NCBI GenBank assembly: GCA_015680685.1
Contig: MNCI01027046.1
Location: 211,435 to 275,434, forward strand
Direction: 5' to 3'
DNA: 64,000 nt
Source: Gnetum montanum
Taxonomy: Eukaryota > Streptophyta > Gnetopsida > Gnetales > Gnetaceae
A program made the translations under genes and the position numbers. Below the pieces are notes generated by a model that saw only the letters and a list, made by a program, of their open reading frames with translations, had not been told where the DNA came from and ran no database searches. This document shows positions 1-11,199 of this stretch, piece after piece. How positions within the stretch are numbered: the first letter of the stretch is position 1; each line of letters opens with the position of its first letter.

Positions 1-855
1 GGTGTATGGTTAAGTAAGTCCGAGGTATATGATTTTTATGATCTTTTATGTTTTTCTTCTATGCTATCAAGGTGAAGGGTTGAGAAACTAACTAACTCTA
101 ACTAATGACTAAGTTTAAATTACCTAGTGTTAGCATCCATTCCCACTTACCGTACACACCCTAAACCGATGCAACCGCGGCTATCAAATGCTAATAGTTG
201 CTGGGATCACTGCGCGTAACGCACGTGCTCGAAGTGGTCATACTAAGGCACTTAACTAGGAGGAAAGGGTTGAGAGAATCTATCTAGCCTACGTGCGATG
301 AGCAGCCGATTCCTTGACTAACCATACACATCTGGGACTACCACTGGGATTATCAAGTGTAGATCCTGGATACGCCACTGGGTTACCAAGTAGTCACACT
401 AGATGCTCATAATCAAGTTATACTCATACCACATGCAATGAGCAGCCGATTCCTTGACTATCCATACATATCCTTAGATGTTTGTAATCAAGTCGTACTC
501 ATTCCACATTCTAGGAGTTTAAGGGTGAGAGAGAAAACAATAAATAAAATCCTATTCCATGCACTGTAAGGTTTATCCAAGAAGATTTTCTTTATTGTCG
601 TACATAACTTGTGTTTAGGTACAATGTTGCTCGAATAAATATCCATTCACTTTAGGACTCCTACTGCGAGCACATGGAAAATATTCTATCTTTGCAGTGA
701 TCAAACTGCCAGAGTTTCCCTACTTCTAACTCAAGATGGGAAATAAAGGGAGTGCCACCTCTTATTTATAGATATGGCGGCGGACCATGATATCACGTAT
801 GTGATATCGCAAGGGATGATGCAATATCGCAGCTCATGCGAATCGCGTCTCATCA
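1..855 (-). repeat. S1: reverse-oriented Athila-like LTR, cut by the window start
   Basis: Read on the minus strand, this LTR begins TGATGAG at 855 and runs off the left edge. It matches S2 and S3 through the U3 palindromes (786-850), the TATA box (TATAAATAAG, about 761-770) and the R/U5 text near 640-720. The 3' terminal block (GGGGTACC...CTCATCA) is not reached, so I cannot tell a solo LTR from the end of a full element. A segment near 298-345 recurs near 437-480, an internal duplication of about 139 bp. It interrupts the 5' LTR of copia element C1, which resumes at 856. Confidence 0.8.
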
Positions 856-1096
856 CTCACAATGATGAAACTCTCCTTAATAGAGCTCAAACTTTGTAAA
901 GGTTGTAGTGTCCTCTAAACCATATTTTGGAAGAAACAAAGTCTGGAGGTGTGCATGGAATCTACCCTCTAGGTGTGGACAACCTAAGTTGGGAAATCAT
1001 GTAATTCTTATATTTTATCTAACAAGTGTTGCTTGAAAATTATGGAACTTATTCAACCCACCCCCCCACCCCTTTTCCCTAATTTCTTGCTCCTCA
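856..1096 (+). repeat. C1 copia 5' LTR, surviving 3' part
   Basis: This stretch is colinear with 39060-39292, sharing the text around GAAACTCTCCTTA, CCATATTTTG and GTAATTCTTAT and ending in TCCTCA. It is followed at once by a tRNA-Met-type primer binding site. It is therefore the 3' end of the C1 5' LTR. The upstream part is displaced by S1 and lies outside the window. Confidence 0.75.
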
Positions 1097-1098
1097 AG

Positions 1099-1110
1099 TG
1101 GTATTGGAGC
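1099..1110 (+). promoter_or_regulatory. C1 primer binding site (initiator tRNA-Met type)
   Basis: TGGTATTGGAGC differs at two positions from TGGTATCAGAGC, the usual plant copia PBS complementary to initiator tRNA-Met. It starts two bases after the LTR end, as expected for minus-strand priming. Confidence 0.75.
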
Positions 1111-1151
1111 TTGGTACTCTTGTGCTCAACATCAACATTCAAGAGTGAACT

Positions 1152-2730
1152 ATGGAGGGAATGTTGTACACCAAGCCACCTATGTTTGATGGGTTCAATT
1201 TTGCCTAATGGAAGGCAAGGATGCCAAACTTCTTCGAATCAATGGATTTTGAAGTTTGGGAATCCATTCTTGAAGGATACACACCACCAATTTACAGTGC
1301 ACCAAAGGTCCTCAAATTGTGGAGCAAGTGGATGTTGGAAGAAAGAGATAAGTTTATGTACAATTCCAAAGCAAAAAATTATTTATATTATGCATTAAAT
1401 AAGTCTAAATTTAATAGAATAGCTAGATGTAAAACTGCTAGAGAAATTTGGAAAACATTAGAAGCTACCTATGAGGGCACATCCATAGTTAAGCGACCTA
1501 AATGTTCGATTTTGCAAAGTGAATATGAAAAACTTAAAATGAGAAAAGGTGAAAAGATAAAATATTATTTTTCTAGGGCTAATGATTTAGTTGTAGTAAT
1601 CAAGAATACTCGCAAGGATCTACCTAAGGTTGATGTGATAATATAAATGATTCGAACACTCCAACCTAATTTTAGACCTAAGGTTATAGCAATGGAAGAA
1701 ATTAGGAAGTTTTTGGTCTTAAAATTTGAAGAACTCTAGAGCACCCTTATTGCTTATGAAAAGAATCTCATAAGCAAAGAACTAATAAAAGAAAAACCTA
1801 CTACCTTGTAATCAAAGAAGGACTTGAAAAATCATGAAGTGAGTAGTCAAGAAAATATTGCTCTTCTATCTAGAAGGCTTTAAAAGCTATTAGGAAAAAT
1901 AGGTAAGAACCTTTATCAATAAGGATCTAGCCAATCCAACACCAAGGGTAGGATCAAAGGTAAGTATTCATCAAACATTAATTTTTATTATTTTTTGATA
2001 GAATGTTGGATTTGTGGTGGAAGAGGCCATGTGGCCTTCAAATGTCCTAGTAATGGTAGGTTACAATGGAAACATAGGAATGATGTGGATACAAAAAAGA
2101 CCAATTTCCATATAAGTTGGGATGATGGAGTACAAAGTGAAGAAGAGGTGGAGGATGATACAAAAGATTCACACCTCATCTGTATGGCTCTCATAGATGA
2201 TGATGCTAGCATCTCAAATGATGATCAATTTGAGAATAAGGAAGAGAGATATGACCTATTGTGGAAGAAACTCTTATCATTTCAAAGTCTTTGTGTAAAG
2301 TTGACTAAGCAAATAAAAACTAAGGATCAAAATATTTTTTCATTAAATATAACAATTTTTGATCTCACAAAAGAAATCTTAGACCTTAGGGTTGAGAATA
2401 AAGAGCTAACCAAGTCTTATGAGTAGATTAAGGAAGAACTTGAAAATGTCAAACTTGTAAATGAAAGGCTGATCAAAAGAAAAGAGTTCCTTTGGATGGT
2501 TCTTGGCAAGGAAGAAGTCCACATGATAAAAGTGGGCTAGGGTGTTGCTCACAATAATAAGCATCTACATAAATTTCATCCAAACAAAAGACTTCTCCAA
2601 AGATTGAAGTATCAACAAATATTAATTCCCAACCATAGATAGCTACAAGGTTTGTTACTCTAATCATAATAGAAAGGTTAGATGTTACTACTGTAATAAG
2701 TTTGGGCATAAGCAATGGAATTAAAATTTG
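1152..2730 (+). pseudogene. gag: C1 copia Gag (UBN2-type) with zinc knuckles, decayed
   Basis: Gag packages the element RNA into virus-like particles. From the ATG at 1152 one reading frame continues, with scattered stops, to 2426. The N-terminus (KPPMFDGFNFA, then WKARM) and the body (REIWKTLEATYEGT, SEYEKLKMRKGEKI) are typical of plant SIRE/copia Gag with DUF4219/UBN2 domains. A CCHC knuckle (CWICGGRGHVAFKC) lies at about 2004-2045. A lysine-rich, coiled-coil-like stretch follows at 2235-2426. A second, damaged knuckle (CYYCNKFGH) is near 2683-2720 in another frame. Several stops are TAG where Q or W is expected. No protease, integrase, RT or RNase H follows, so C1 looks non-autonomous or internally deleted. 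The family call is firm. Confidence 0.8.
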
Positions 2731-3630
2731 CGATATTATCATATGAACACCTAGTTATATCATAAGACTCCTTGGTCTTACCCAAATGTGTCTAGAAAGG
2801 AAACTTTGCAGGACCACAACAAAATAAGGACAAGGAAGCTAAGAAGATATGAAGAATCAAAAGAAAAGAAAAGAAAATGACAGTGAAAAGACCCTCTTTG
2901 GAAACTTTGTTAAAGGAAGGTAGTTCTTAGAAATAGAGGAAGTTGATGCATGAAGAGGTACCCCAATAGAGGAATCTCTTTCTCAATCTTCTTAGGCACT
3001 CTCATTTTTTCATCAACAAGGAGAGTAAGTAGAGGTAAGTTTATAATTCATTGCAAGTATCTTTTGAGACTATAAACCTTAGCATCATCCCTATTCCTTA
3101 TCTTGTTGATTCACATGTTGATGAGATGTCATCCTAAAGACATCTCCTATGAGACATCTACATTCAAAAGGAGACATCTATCTAGAGACGTCTACTCATG
3201 AAAGGAGATGTCTACCTAAGTTTTCTTTCAATGTAGTAGAGATGTCTACCTATAGTTTTAGGCATCAAGGACATGCCTATCCTTCAAAGGAGATGTCTAC
3301 TTTTTCATTAAAAACCTGCATTTGGAATTATTATATAAATCCAAATCCTTCTTTTTAACTCATTTTTAACAAAACGACCAGGGCCCTATTAATGACAATG
3401 ATTTGTGCATCCATGATCCACAAGAAGGTTGCAACATCTAGGGCATTGCCAAAGAAGAAATCTAAGAGATCATCTCCCATCGCTTCCACCACCTACAACC
3501 CTCAATTTCATTTAGTAAGTGCCTAGCATTAGTTTGAGGTAACTTGAATAATTTTTTTTAGCATTCTCTTTCCTTCCCATAGCATAGGAAAAATGAATTA
3601 ATGAGTTTCTTCCAAGCTTTAAATTGAATC
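2731..3630 (+). repeat. C1 internal spacer with palindromic motif cluster 1
   Basis: There is no convincing ORF here. At about 3122-3300 at least eight degenerate copies of the decamer GAGACATCTC or its complement GAGATGTCTC occur, in both orientations, about 15-45 bp apart. The same motif recurs in the C1 3' LTR (5405-5612). Confidence 0.6.
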
Positions 3631-4790
3631 ATGTTTATCTCTATGAATTTTTGTGTACTCAAAATTCTCATTAGGAAATTTTATAGTAATATAGCCATTA
3701 CAAATTTTATTGTTGGACCATTTACTTCCATGGTTGGGGGTTTGGTCATAGAGGTGTCTCCTCAAGTAGTTAATGCACTTCTTGGGATTACTAGCGCTAA
3801 TGTATTCAAGGTCATACTCTCTACTGTGACATACTAGGCATGTTCACCAAAGAGAGGATCTTTGGACATCCTCACCTTATTAGTCTATTGATCTATTAGA
3901 GAGGTGTATCCATTCTAGATATGCCTTTGATTAAGGTAAGAGGAGTCTCAATGAGTATGTAGAGAAGAGGAGCTTCTCTCATGCCAATGAGTAGGACCCA
4001 ACACTAGGCCACCATAGTCCCAAAAGAAGAGATTGGCATCATCATCCTAGACCTCTCTATAGTTGAGGAGGTCCAGATCTGTAGGGAGCTATATGAGATC
4101 TTTACTAAAGAAGTTGTTTAGGCCACTTTCTTGCACACTTGGGATAATTGGCTAGAACCTCTCTTACCTTCTTAAAAGATTGTCTCCTCCTCCTAATGAG
4201 TAGTAGTTTGAGGAAATCACCACTCCTCCTATTTTAGATAATGAGGAGGATCTTCATGTTCTACCTTGACATTTAGTAGTAGATGGGCCTTCCTAGGCCT
4301 ATGACTCAGGAAATGCCTTTGATTCAGATGAGCCTAATGCACCACTAGCACATGTTTAAGGGGAGCTTCATGAAACCACATAAATAGGACCTAGTTCCTA
4401 TCCATAAGATGATGCTTGCATGACTTTTGAGTAGAAAGCTATGAAGAGCATTTTTGGAACTTCTTCTCAATGGAGACCTATCGACTCTCTCATCTATCAG
4501 AGGAAGGAAGCTTTCTCATCCTCTTAGCAAGCTCCATCCTAGTTGGATCCACTAGCTTCATCTCGATTTCGAGTGAAGCTTCATCCATGGAGAGCTCCAA
4601 TCTAGCTACCTTCTTCAAACAATGATGATGAATAGCACATTTCTATCACCAGCACCAATAGTGATGATGAGGAGGAGGAGACCTATCAACCTTCTCAAGC
4701 TATAGTTGCTTTCGATGATGACTCAGATGATGTGACCAAGGTTGCATGGACAATTTATGTGGATAGTTCAAGAGTAGACAGTTTATGTGT
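3631..4790 (+). pseudogene. C1 extra ORF, possibly plant-transposon-like domain, decayed
   Basis: In place of pol, C1 carries a degraded reading region. Its first part reads in one frame to 3837 and includes VGGLVIEVSPQVVNALLGI. This resembles the 'GxxVDFSPxAINxLLGL' core of the plant retroelement ORF family called 'putative plant transposon protein'. That assignment is from memory and is tentative. Downstream, with many stops, come proline- and serine-rich pieces and an acidic tail (TNSDDEEEETYQPSQ at about 4648-4690). I infer an accessory ORF of a non-autonomous copia element; a function cannot be given. About 330 bp of AT-rich spacer without a gene follows to the PPT. Confidence 0.4.
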
Positions 4791-5123
4791 TTATATCATG
4801 CTTATGTGTTTTTGATGTTTTTATTATAAATATAGGTTTTTCCCTTCATTGTCTCATTTTTAGCCTTCATGCAATCTCTACCTTGTGCCTTGAGCCTAGA
4901 GCCATTATCTTTATTATAACCATGGCTGCCATTGGAATTTATCTATCTTAATCATTTAATATTTTAATATTTTATTTTCTATCATAGAGGTGCTATACAT
5001 TATCCTTTTTATTCATGTCCAAAAAGAGTGAGAAGTGCTTGTGCTATATTTACTTTTCATAATTATATTCTATATTTCTTTTCATAATTATAGTCACCCA
5101 TTTTCTTACATTTTGGACATTAC

Positions 5124-5138
5124 CAAAAAGAGGGAGAT
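5124..5138 (+). promoter_or_regulatory. C1 polypurine tract
   Basis: AAAAAGAGGGAGATT lies directly before TGTTGACC, the expected LTR start. SIRE-type copia elements typically have AAAGGGGGAGATTGTTG here. It primes plus-strand DNA synthesis. Confidence 0.8.
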
Positions 5139-5796
5139 TGTTGACCTTTTGGTATGTCAAAATCTTAAGGAAAATGGATAACAAAGGATGTTTGTTATGG
5201 ATTTTGTGTTTATAGGACAAAAACAAGAACTTCACATCATGGACAAGGAATCAAGAAAGTATGGTTATCAAAGTAAAAGACTTCATAGACAAAATGAGAG
5301 CATGAACAAGTACATAGACTATAAGCTAAATGAAGATGCTCTAGGAATTAAGAGGAAGCGAAATCAATAAGAGAAAGCCTCAAGAACTAAAGCTTAAAAA
5401 TCTAAGAAGATGTCTCCAAGGAACAGAAGACATCTTGGTCAAGAGGAAGCCAATCATAGGAAGATGTCTCCCAAAAATAGGAGATATCTTCTCTTGAAAG
5501 AAGACATCTCCCCAGAGATGTCTCCTCATAGATGTTCCATTCAAGAAGGAGACATCTCCCCACAATTGAGGTTGAATTCGAAGAGATGTCCTAATCTTGA
5601 AGGAGACATCTACATTAGCCATTGGATAGCTTTGCATGAATTTCAAGGTGTTTTTGAAAATTTTGATACTATAAGAAGACTTCAAATTCTTGAGTAGTAT
5701 GCAAGCATTGTCAACATCAAAGCTATCATTGTCTATCTTATGCTGTTGTACTTGAGTACTTGAATTTTCACATCATTTGTTAGATTTTTTATGTGT
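5139..5796 (+). repeat. C1 3' LTR, first part
   Basis: It starts TGTTGACC right after the PPT and is broken at 5797 by T1. The rest of the LTR (38796-39292) lies on the far side of T1. Total length would be about 1155 bp. It contains the second palindromic motif cluster (5405-5612). Confidence 0.75.
5405..5612 (+). repeat. Palindromic motif cluster 2 (GGAGACATCTCC) in C1 LTR
   Basis: About ten copies of AGACATCTCC / GGAGATGTCT occur in both orientations within about 210 bp, for example near 5408, 5427, 5462, 5482, 5503, 5516, 5550, 5585 and 5602. The full 12-mer GGAGACATCTCC is self-complementary. The longer readings seen here (such as EGDISPQ and EMSPH) are probably by-products of the repeat. 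Confidence 0.7.
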
Positions 5797-6742
5797 TGCA
5801 ACTAGAAAATTGATCTCTAGAATAAGGATTGATAGATCTAATGCACAAAAGTCCTCAACCCATGAATCCCTAGGGCCTCTAAACAAAATGGGATTCGAAG
5901 CACCTTGGTCAGTTTGCTAGATCAACTAGGGACTTGGAGGGTTTGCAAAATAGTGTAATGAAATGGGATGCAAAAATTGATAATATATTTGAATAATGCA
6001 TAAAAAATAAAAATATATATATATCTTACACACAAGACCTAGAACTTAAACTTTATTGATAAAAAAAATAAAGAATAAGTTAGAGAAATGTGTACAAATG
6101 GTGCCTAAATGAGTAGCAAGGGGGTTTACTTGGATGGGGGTTCAAGGTCCATTGAAGTTGATGCAATCAACTCCATGATCTAAATGTCCTGCCACTCCTG
6201 ATGCTATCAAAACTCCAATGCTACAATCTTAGATATGCAATGTTGGCTATGGTGAAGGTTGAGAAGTGTGAAAAATCTAAGCTACCCAAATGCCCTACGC
6301 TAGGAGTTGGGAATCCCAAGAGTGTAGTGTGGAATCTAAGCATGTAGTCTCCATGATAGGGGAAATTTTTCCAAGTTGAGGGGAAATCCCCCACCTCTCC
6401 ACATTGGGGGTAGGTGAGATCTATCCTCCTACAAGTGTTTCCAATGTAGAGAAATGTATACCCCTCATAAAACCCATCAAATTGTCATTTTTGACATTCC
6501 AAAAGGAATTTTTGACCCCCCTCCCCAAGCCCAAATATAGAAAATAGGTTACTTTTTTCACATGGGGGATGAGGCTTTAAACACTTGTGAGACATTTTTA
6601 GCCCAAAAAGTATGGAATATGTGAAATCACCCATTGTGGATTACAATCTTCACATTTACAATGAAGTTTTACCTTGAGTTTCATGGGGTGAAAGCTACAT
6701 GATGAAAATTGACTATAACATGCAATTTTTTGTGGTGTTTTA
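5797..6742 (-). repeat. T1 3' LTR
   Basis: It aligns with 37224-38795 from the CTAGAAAAWTSGATC end to GAAAGCTACATGATGAAAATTG and TTTGTGGTG. Read on the minus strand, the LTR starts TAAAACACC (originally TGAAACACC) and ends CTAGTTGCA. It lacks about 635 bp present in the 5' LTR (roughly 37760-38395). By eye, sampled stretches differ at about one base in seven. Confidence 0.8.
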
Positions 6743-6755
6743 ATGGCCCCTCTTT
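6743..6755 (-). promoter_or_regulatory. T1 polypurine tract
   Basis: On the minus strand AAAGAGGGGCCAT lies immediately upstream of the 3' LTR start, as expected for a gypsy PPT. It fixes both the element's orientation and the LTR edge. Confidence 0.75.
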
Positions 6756-6876
6756 ATTGGTGTTTAGAGGATTGACTCTCGAGAGGCATTGATAAGGAAT
6801 ACAAAACACCATTACATATTATAATGCTACAATGTATATAGGCCACATGAGAATCATGCTATCTAGGTCACCAAAG

Positions 6877-6968
6877 TTGCTAGTTTAAGGCCATGGTAGG
6901 CCATGGTACTAGTTTAAGACCCTCATAGGTCATGCTACTAGTTTAAGGTCATAGTGGACCATTGAAAG
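6877..6968. repeat. 29-bp minisatellite, site 1 (3 units)
   Basis: Three tandem copies of about 29 bp, of the form CTAGTTTAAGGCCATGGTAG / GCCATG, sit between the PPT and integrase of T1. The same repeat occurs at 10711-10800 and 20520-20700. Confidence 0.75.
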
Positions 6969-6999
6969 TAGGCTCACTTGCTAATGATTATTAGTTTCA

Positions 7000-8190
7000 T
7001 GTAGTATGGCTTTAGATAGAAATGATTAACCAGATTGACAAGCTCATTCCCATCCATGTCAACTATTCTAAATGCACCATTTCCATAAGTTATTGTGACA
7101 AGGAAGGGCCCTTCTTAGTTGGTTAAGAATTTGTCTGCATGCTTACAAATGGTCTTGAGAACTAGGTCATCCTCCTTGATCTTACACATGGTCAAGTTAT
7201 GGTGATGCTTCTACTTCTGCCTCTCTTGATAGTGTCCAATGTAAGTAAGCACCTGCATACATTGCTCTTCCATTGAGCCTAGCGCTGTTGTCTGCAACTC
7301 CTTAATCTACTCATCATTGATTAAGTCAATTAAAGCTACTTGGAGTGATGGCACTCGTAATTCAATAGGTAAAATAGCTTTAGAACTATAAACGAAGCTA
7401 TAAGGAGTTACACTAATGGTTGTGTGATAGGTCGTTCTATATGCCCATAATGCATGGACAAGTCACTCATGCCATTTGTGCTTATTGTTATTAAGCATCT
7501 TCTTGAGCAAGTTGATGATGGCTTTGTTTCTTGCTTTTGCTTGTCCATTGACTTGAGGGTAATAGGATGATGAGAAAGAATGCTTGATCCCTAGGTCATG
7601 ATAGAAATATTTCATTTCATGGCTACTAAATTGTGGTTCATTGTCTATGACAATGGTGATGGGTATGGAAAAATGAGCTATAATGTTATCTAGGATGAAC
7701 TTGCAGACTTGTTTAGATGTAGTCTTCATTAGGAAAATAGCCTCAACCCACTTTTTAAGGTATTCAATTGTGGTGATGATGAAGCTATGCCCTGCAAAAC
7801 ACTTTAAGCATTATGGGTCCTATGATATCCAACTCCCATCACTAAAATGACCATGTTATTTGACTAGCATGAAACTTAGTTGGTGATATATGTATAAGGT
7901 TGCTATATCATTGGCATGTGTCACACTGCTTAACCTTCTGCAAGTAGTCATTTTTCATATGGGGCCAATAGTATCCCAAACATCTAATCTTAGCGACCAT
8001 AGCTCTCGATCCTATATGTCCTTCACGAACATCCTTGTGAACCTTCTCTAGGATTATTCTAGCTTTGGTTTTACCTAAGCATTTTAGGAGTATGCTATCA
8101 TAGGATCATCGACATAATGTGTTATCACCTATGATGACATACTACTTCAGTCACTAGTGTACAACGTCTAGTAGTTAGGCCTGTGAGGAT
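7000..8190 (-). pseudogene. T1 integrase, decayed
   Basis: Integrase joins element DNA to the host chromosome. The core is clearest at 7463-7729: ITIVIDNEPQFSSHEMKYF followed by HSFSSSYYPQVNGQAKARN, matching the gypsy D-N-G-x-x-F and HPQ-NGQ-E blocks. The second catalytic D is present (VIDN). The catalytic E of NGQxE reads K (GQAK), so the product would be inactive even without its stops. The upstream zinc-binding part (about 7800-8190) and the downstream part (to about 7000) are recognisable only as matching sequence with many breaks. It follows the second RNase H, the order expected for Tat elements. Confidence 0.75.
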
Positions 8191-8488
8191 TCATCATGCA
8201 TAAGGTAAAATTTGATATAGTCATACCACTCCTTGGTAGGAGTGGTATGAATGATGGCCACAAAGGTATCCTCAATGTTCTGTGTGATGGGAGTAGCACA
8301 ATCCATAGTCAAGGTGATGACTTGCTAAACACATCTAGCATCATACCAAGGGCTAACATTGCAATTGCATCAACAATGGCATTCTTGTTTCAAGGTATGT
8401 GTTGGATATCAACATCTGTGAATTGTTGTAATAATTACTTTCCTATGTCATAATAAGGTTGTAAGTGTTTGGCTTTACATGCATACAC

Positions 8489-8932
8489 CTAGGTTACTTG
8501 GTTAACCACAAGTTTTGAATTGTCTTTAATTGCTAAGCATCTAATTCCTAGGTTACAAGCTACCATCATTCCTTTGATTAAACCCTCATACTCTGCTATG
8601 ATGTTGGTACATGGGAATGCAAAATGATAGGTGAAGAATTGAATTTCACCAAATGGGAATATTATGATGGCAACGACACTAGCCATATGGGCAATTGAAG
8701 CTCCATTAAAGTGCATGATTTCTTCATAATCCTCAGGCACTTGGCTAATGGTGTTAACATGCTCATTAGGGAATTTAGGATCAATGGTTGCTTGGTCATG
8801 AAGAGTTGAACCTGTAAGTTGTTCGGTTATAGCTTGACCTTTTGTTGAGGATTGAGAGACGTAATGAAGGTCAAACTCCATGGTTATGGATTTCCATTGA
8901 GCTATACAGCTACTTTTATAAATGTTGGTCAT
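8489..8932 (-). pseudogene. T1 second (archaeal-type) RNase H domain
   Basis: An open stretch of about 147 codons carries the Tat-lineage extra RNase H signature. MHFNGASIAHMASVVAI corresponds to the FDGAS start, PCTNIIAEYEGLIKGMMVA matches the NNxAEYEALI block, and LGIRCLAIKDNSKLVVNQV matches the D-S-x-LVVNQV block. The first acidic residue reads N (HFNGA), while the E in AEYE and the D in KDNS remain. This extra domain between the normal RNase H and integrase is typical of Tat/Ogre elements. It is one of the longest open pieces of T1 pol. N-terminal text resembles the linker found before this domain. Confidence 0.75.
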
Positions 8933-9099
8933 TATGGCTCTAAGTATGTTGTCCTTGCAAATTATGTTAACTTGGCTTGTGAAGAGGTAGTGTCTTCACT
9001 TATTCAAAGAGAAGACTAGTGCTAGACAATACTTCTCCACTTCAATGTATAGAGCCTCATGGGAAACTAATGCATGGCTAAGATAGTATATAAGCATTT

Positions 9100-10471
9100 C
9101 TACTCCATCACCATGTTTCTAACAAAGTAGAGAGGTAATGTATGTATCAGAGATGACAAGGTAAATTTAGAACGGTTTACTTTATTGCAAAGGATAGATT
9201 GTTGGCAGTTGTGTGAACTCTTAAGGTTTTCAAAAGCCTCTTGGCATTGAATTGTCCACTCATAGTGAACTCCTTTCTTAAGTAGGTGTTTCATGGGTTG
9301 TAGCTTATTTGTAAGCCTAGTTATAAATATGCAAATAAATTACAATTTTCCTTGGAATCCCCAAAGCTCCTTAAGGTTAATAGGGACTACTAATTTAGAT
9401 ATGGCCTTAACCATATCAAGATCAACACGTATCCCTATTTCAAAGACTACAAAGCCAAGCATCTTACTGGTCTTAACACTGAAGACACATTTCTTGGGAT
9501 TGAGCCTAAGTTCATATTTGAGGCACCATTTGAGAACAAGATCTAGGTCATTAGCATGATGATTGGCCACCTTGGACTTAATGGCTATGTCATCTACATA
9601 ATCATTAAGCAAACCTAGCATGTAATTATTGAAGAATATAGGTCATGGCTCTCTAGTATGTTGCTCCTACATTCTTAAGGCCAAAGGGATTCATAGTATA
9701 ACAAAAGGTCCTCCATGGGGTCATAAAGGTCATGCTAGGTTGGTTCTCTAGGCTGATTCTAAGTTGGTTATATCCCAAGAATCCATCCATAAAGGACAAT
9801 AAGGCATGTTCGGCTATAGTATCGATAAGTTGATCAATACTATGCAAAGGGAAGTCATCCTTGATGGTTGCTTTATTTAGATCTCAAAAGTCAATGTAAA
9901 TATGCATACTCCATTTTTATTAGGGACTACCACTATGTTGGACACCCATTCGATATAGTAATAGCCCTAATGAAACCAACTTGGTAGATCTTTGAGATCT
10001 CATCACGAACTACCAAGGCCAAATTAGGTCTAATTTTGTACACTTTTGGCTTAATCAATCTAACACTAGGGTCCAATATGATGTTATGCTAGACTAAACA
10101 TGTGTGTAGGCCTAGTATGTCTTCATATGACCAAGAAATGACCTTAATGTTGCTTTAAAGGACCTTGGTGATGTCTTGAGAATATTGAGGTGCTAATGAG
10201 GAACTTAGTTTAAGGGTTTTCTCCTTACCATTGTGCATTGTGATAAGAACCTCAACTAGAGAGTCTTCAGTTATGCCCCTGCTTCTAAGTCAAGGGTTCT
10301 AACTAGGTTTTCAGGCCATTCTAGAGGTTTCTCTATCAAGGCTATGTGGTCAAAAAGACTCTTAGGCTCAAAATCTAGGTAATTAAGGTCAATACACCAT
10401 TCAACATCACCATGAGGTCTATGTAGATGCAAAGGCAAACTAATTTGCTCCTAGGTACTCATACTTTGATC
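9100..10471 (-). pseudogene. pol: T1 reverse transcriptase and first RNase H, decayed
   Basis: This region copies element RNA to DNA. On the minus strand it begins after a putative splice acceptor at 10472. A linker comes first (EQISLPLHLHRPHGDVEW, then LNYLDFEPKSLFDHIALIE), then RT: VRDEISKIYQVGFIRAI near 10010-9960, a damaged KDDFPLP block, SFMDGFLGYNQLRIS, TFMTPWRTFCYTMNPFGLKN (9653-9790), and the active-site motif YVDD in NDYVDDIAIKSK, with RLNPKKCVFSVKTSKMLGF (9340-9621). The RNase H start (YEWTIQCQEAFENLK) is at 9100-9294 and the rest of it is eroded. The motif text matches Tat-group gypsy elements. Multiple stops and frameshifts make it a pseudogene. Confidence 0.8.
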
Positions 10472-10710
10472 CTGCATATCAACCAAAAGCATATTAAGTC
10501 GCACCTAGGTAAAAGTAAATAAATAATGCTAAAATGCCATAAAATTATGCAAATACATGCAAATCTAATGCAAAGAAGCCATCCAAGATCATTAATGAGA
10601 TAGAGATAATCAAACAAAGTGCCATAAAGGCCAAAAAAAGGTTAAATAAAGGTCAAACAAGGGAAAATATATGGAATAAGGCTACAAATGGTTAACAAAG
10701 GCCACAATTT

Positions 10711-10800
10711 TGCTAGTTTTAGGCCTTAGTGGGCCATGATGCTAGTTTAGAGTCTTTGTGGACTATGATGCTAGTTTAAGGCCTTAGTAGGTCATGGTCA
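10711..10800. repeat. 29-bp minisatellite, site 2 (3 units)
   Basis: Three units alternate between GGCCTTAGTGGGCCATGATG and AGTCTTTGTGGACTATGATG forms, each followed by CTAGTTTA. This is the same repeat as at 6877 and 20520. A single extra unit lies near 11057-11090. The next 100-400 bp to 11200 are AGGTCAA-rich and show no gene. Confidence 0.75.
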
Positions 10801-11199
10801 CATGGTGTCAAATTGTGGTCAAGGAAGGTTAAACCCCATTATTTGATACCATTCAAAGGCCAAGCAAAGGCAAATAAGGATATAATAAGAAAAATAAAGA
10901 ACATATAAGTCTATATAAAGGTCATATAAGGTCAATAAGGTCAACAATGAAACACAAGTCCAAAAACAAGCCAAAACACTATGTTATAAGGCAAATATCC
11001 AGCAAAATAGGCTACATATGGTGAAATTTGGCTAATATAGGTCAAAAATTAGTTGTTTTTTTTGCCAATATTAGGCCTTAGTGGGCCATATTTTAAGGCT
11101 ACAAGGCTATTTAGGTGAGTTTGGCCATTAGTCAGGGCTATTTCTGGGCTATTTGGACCTAGAAATCAAGAGTTTTGAGGCTTTAACATTGGGCCCCCT

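Noticed and set aside
5410-5697. 95-codon open stretch with repeated RRHL/EMSP peptides
   Set aside because: It is the translation of the palindromic repeat cluster within the C1 LTR. It has a similar-length partner on the opposite strand, and is therefore a by-product.
5998-6030. TA microsatellite (also near 37440)
   Set aside because: It occurs at the same place in both T1 LTRs and is part of the LTR.
7463-10300. Possibility that T1 pol and the gag-protease at 21-35 kb are two separate elements
   Set aside because: Both lie on the minus strand between one pair of matching LTRs with the PPT at the correct inner edge of the 3' LTR. Both match the same Tat lineage. Kept as an alternative but less likely.
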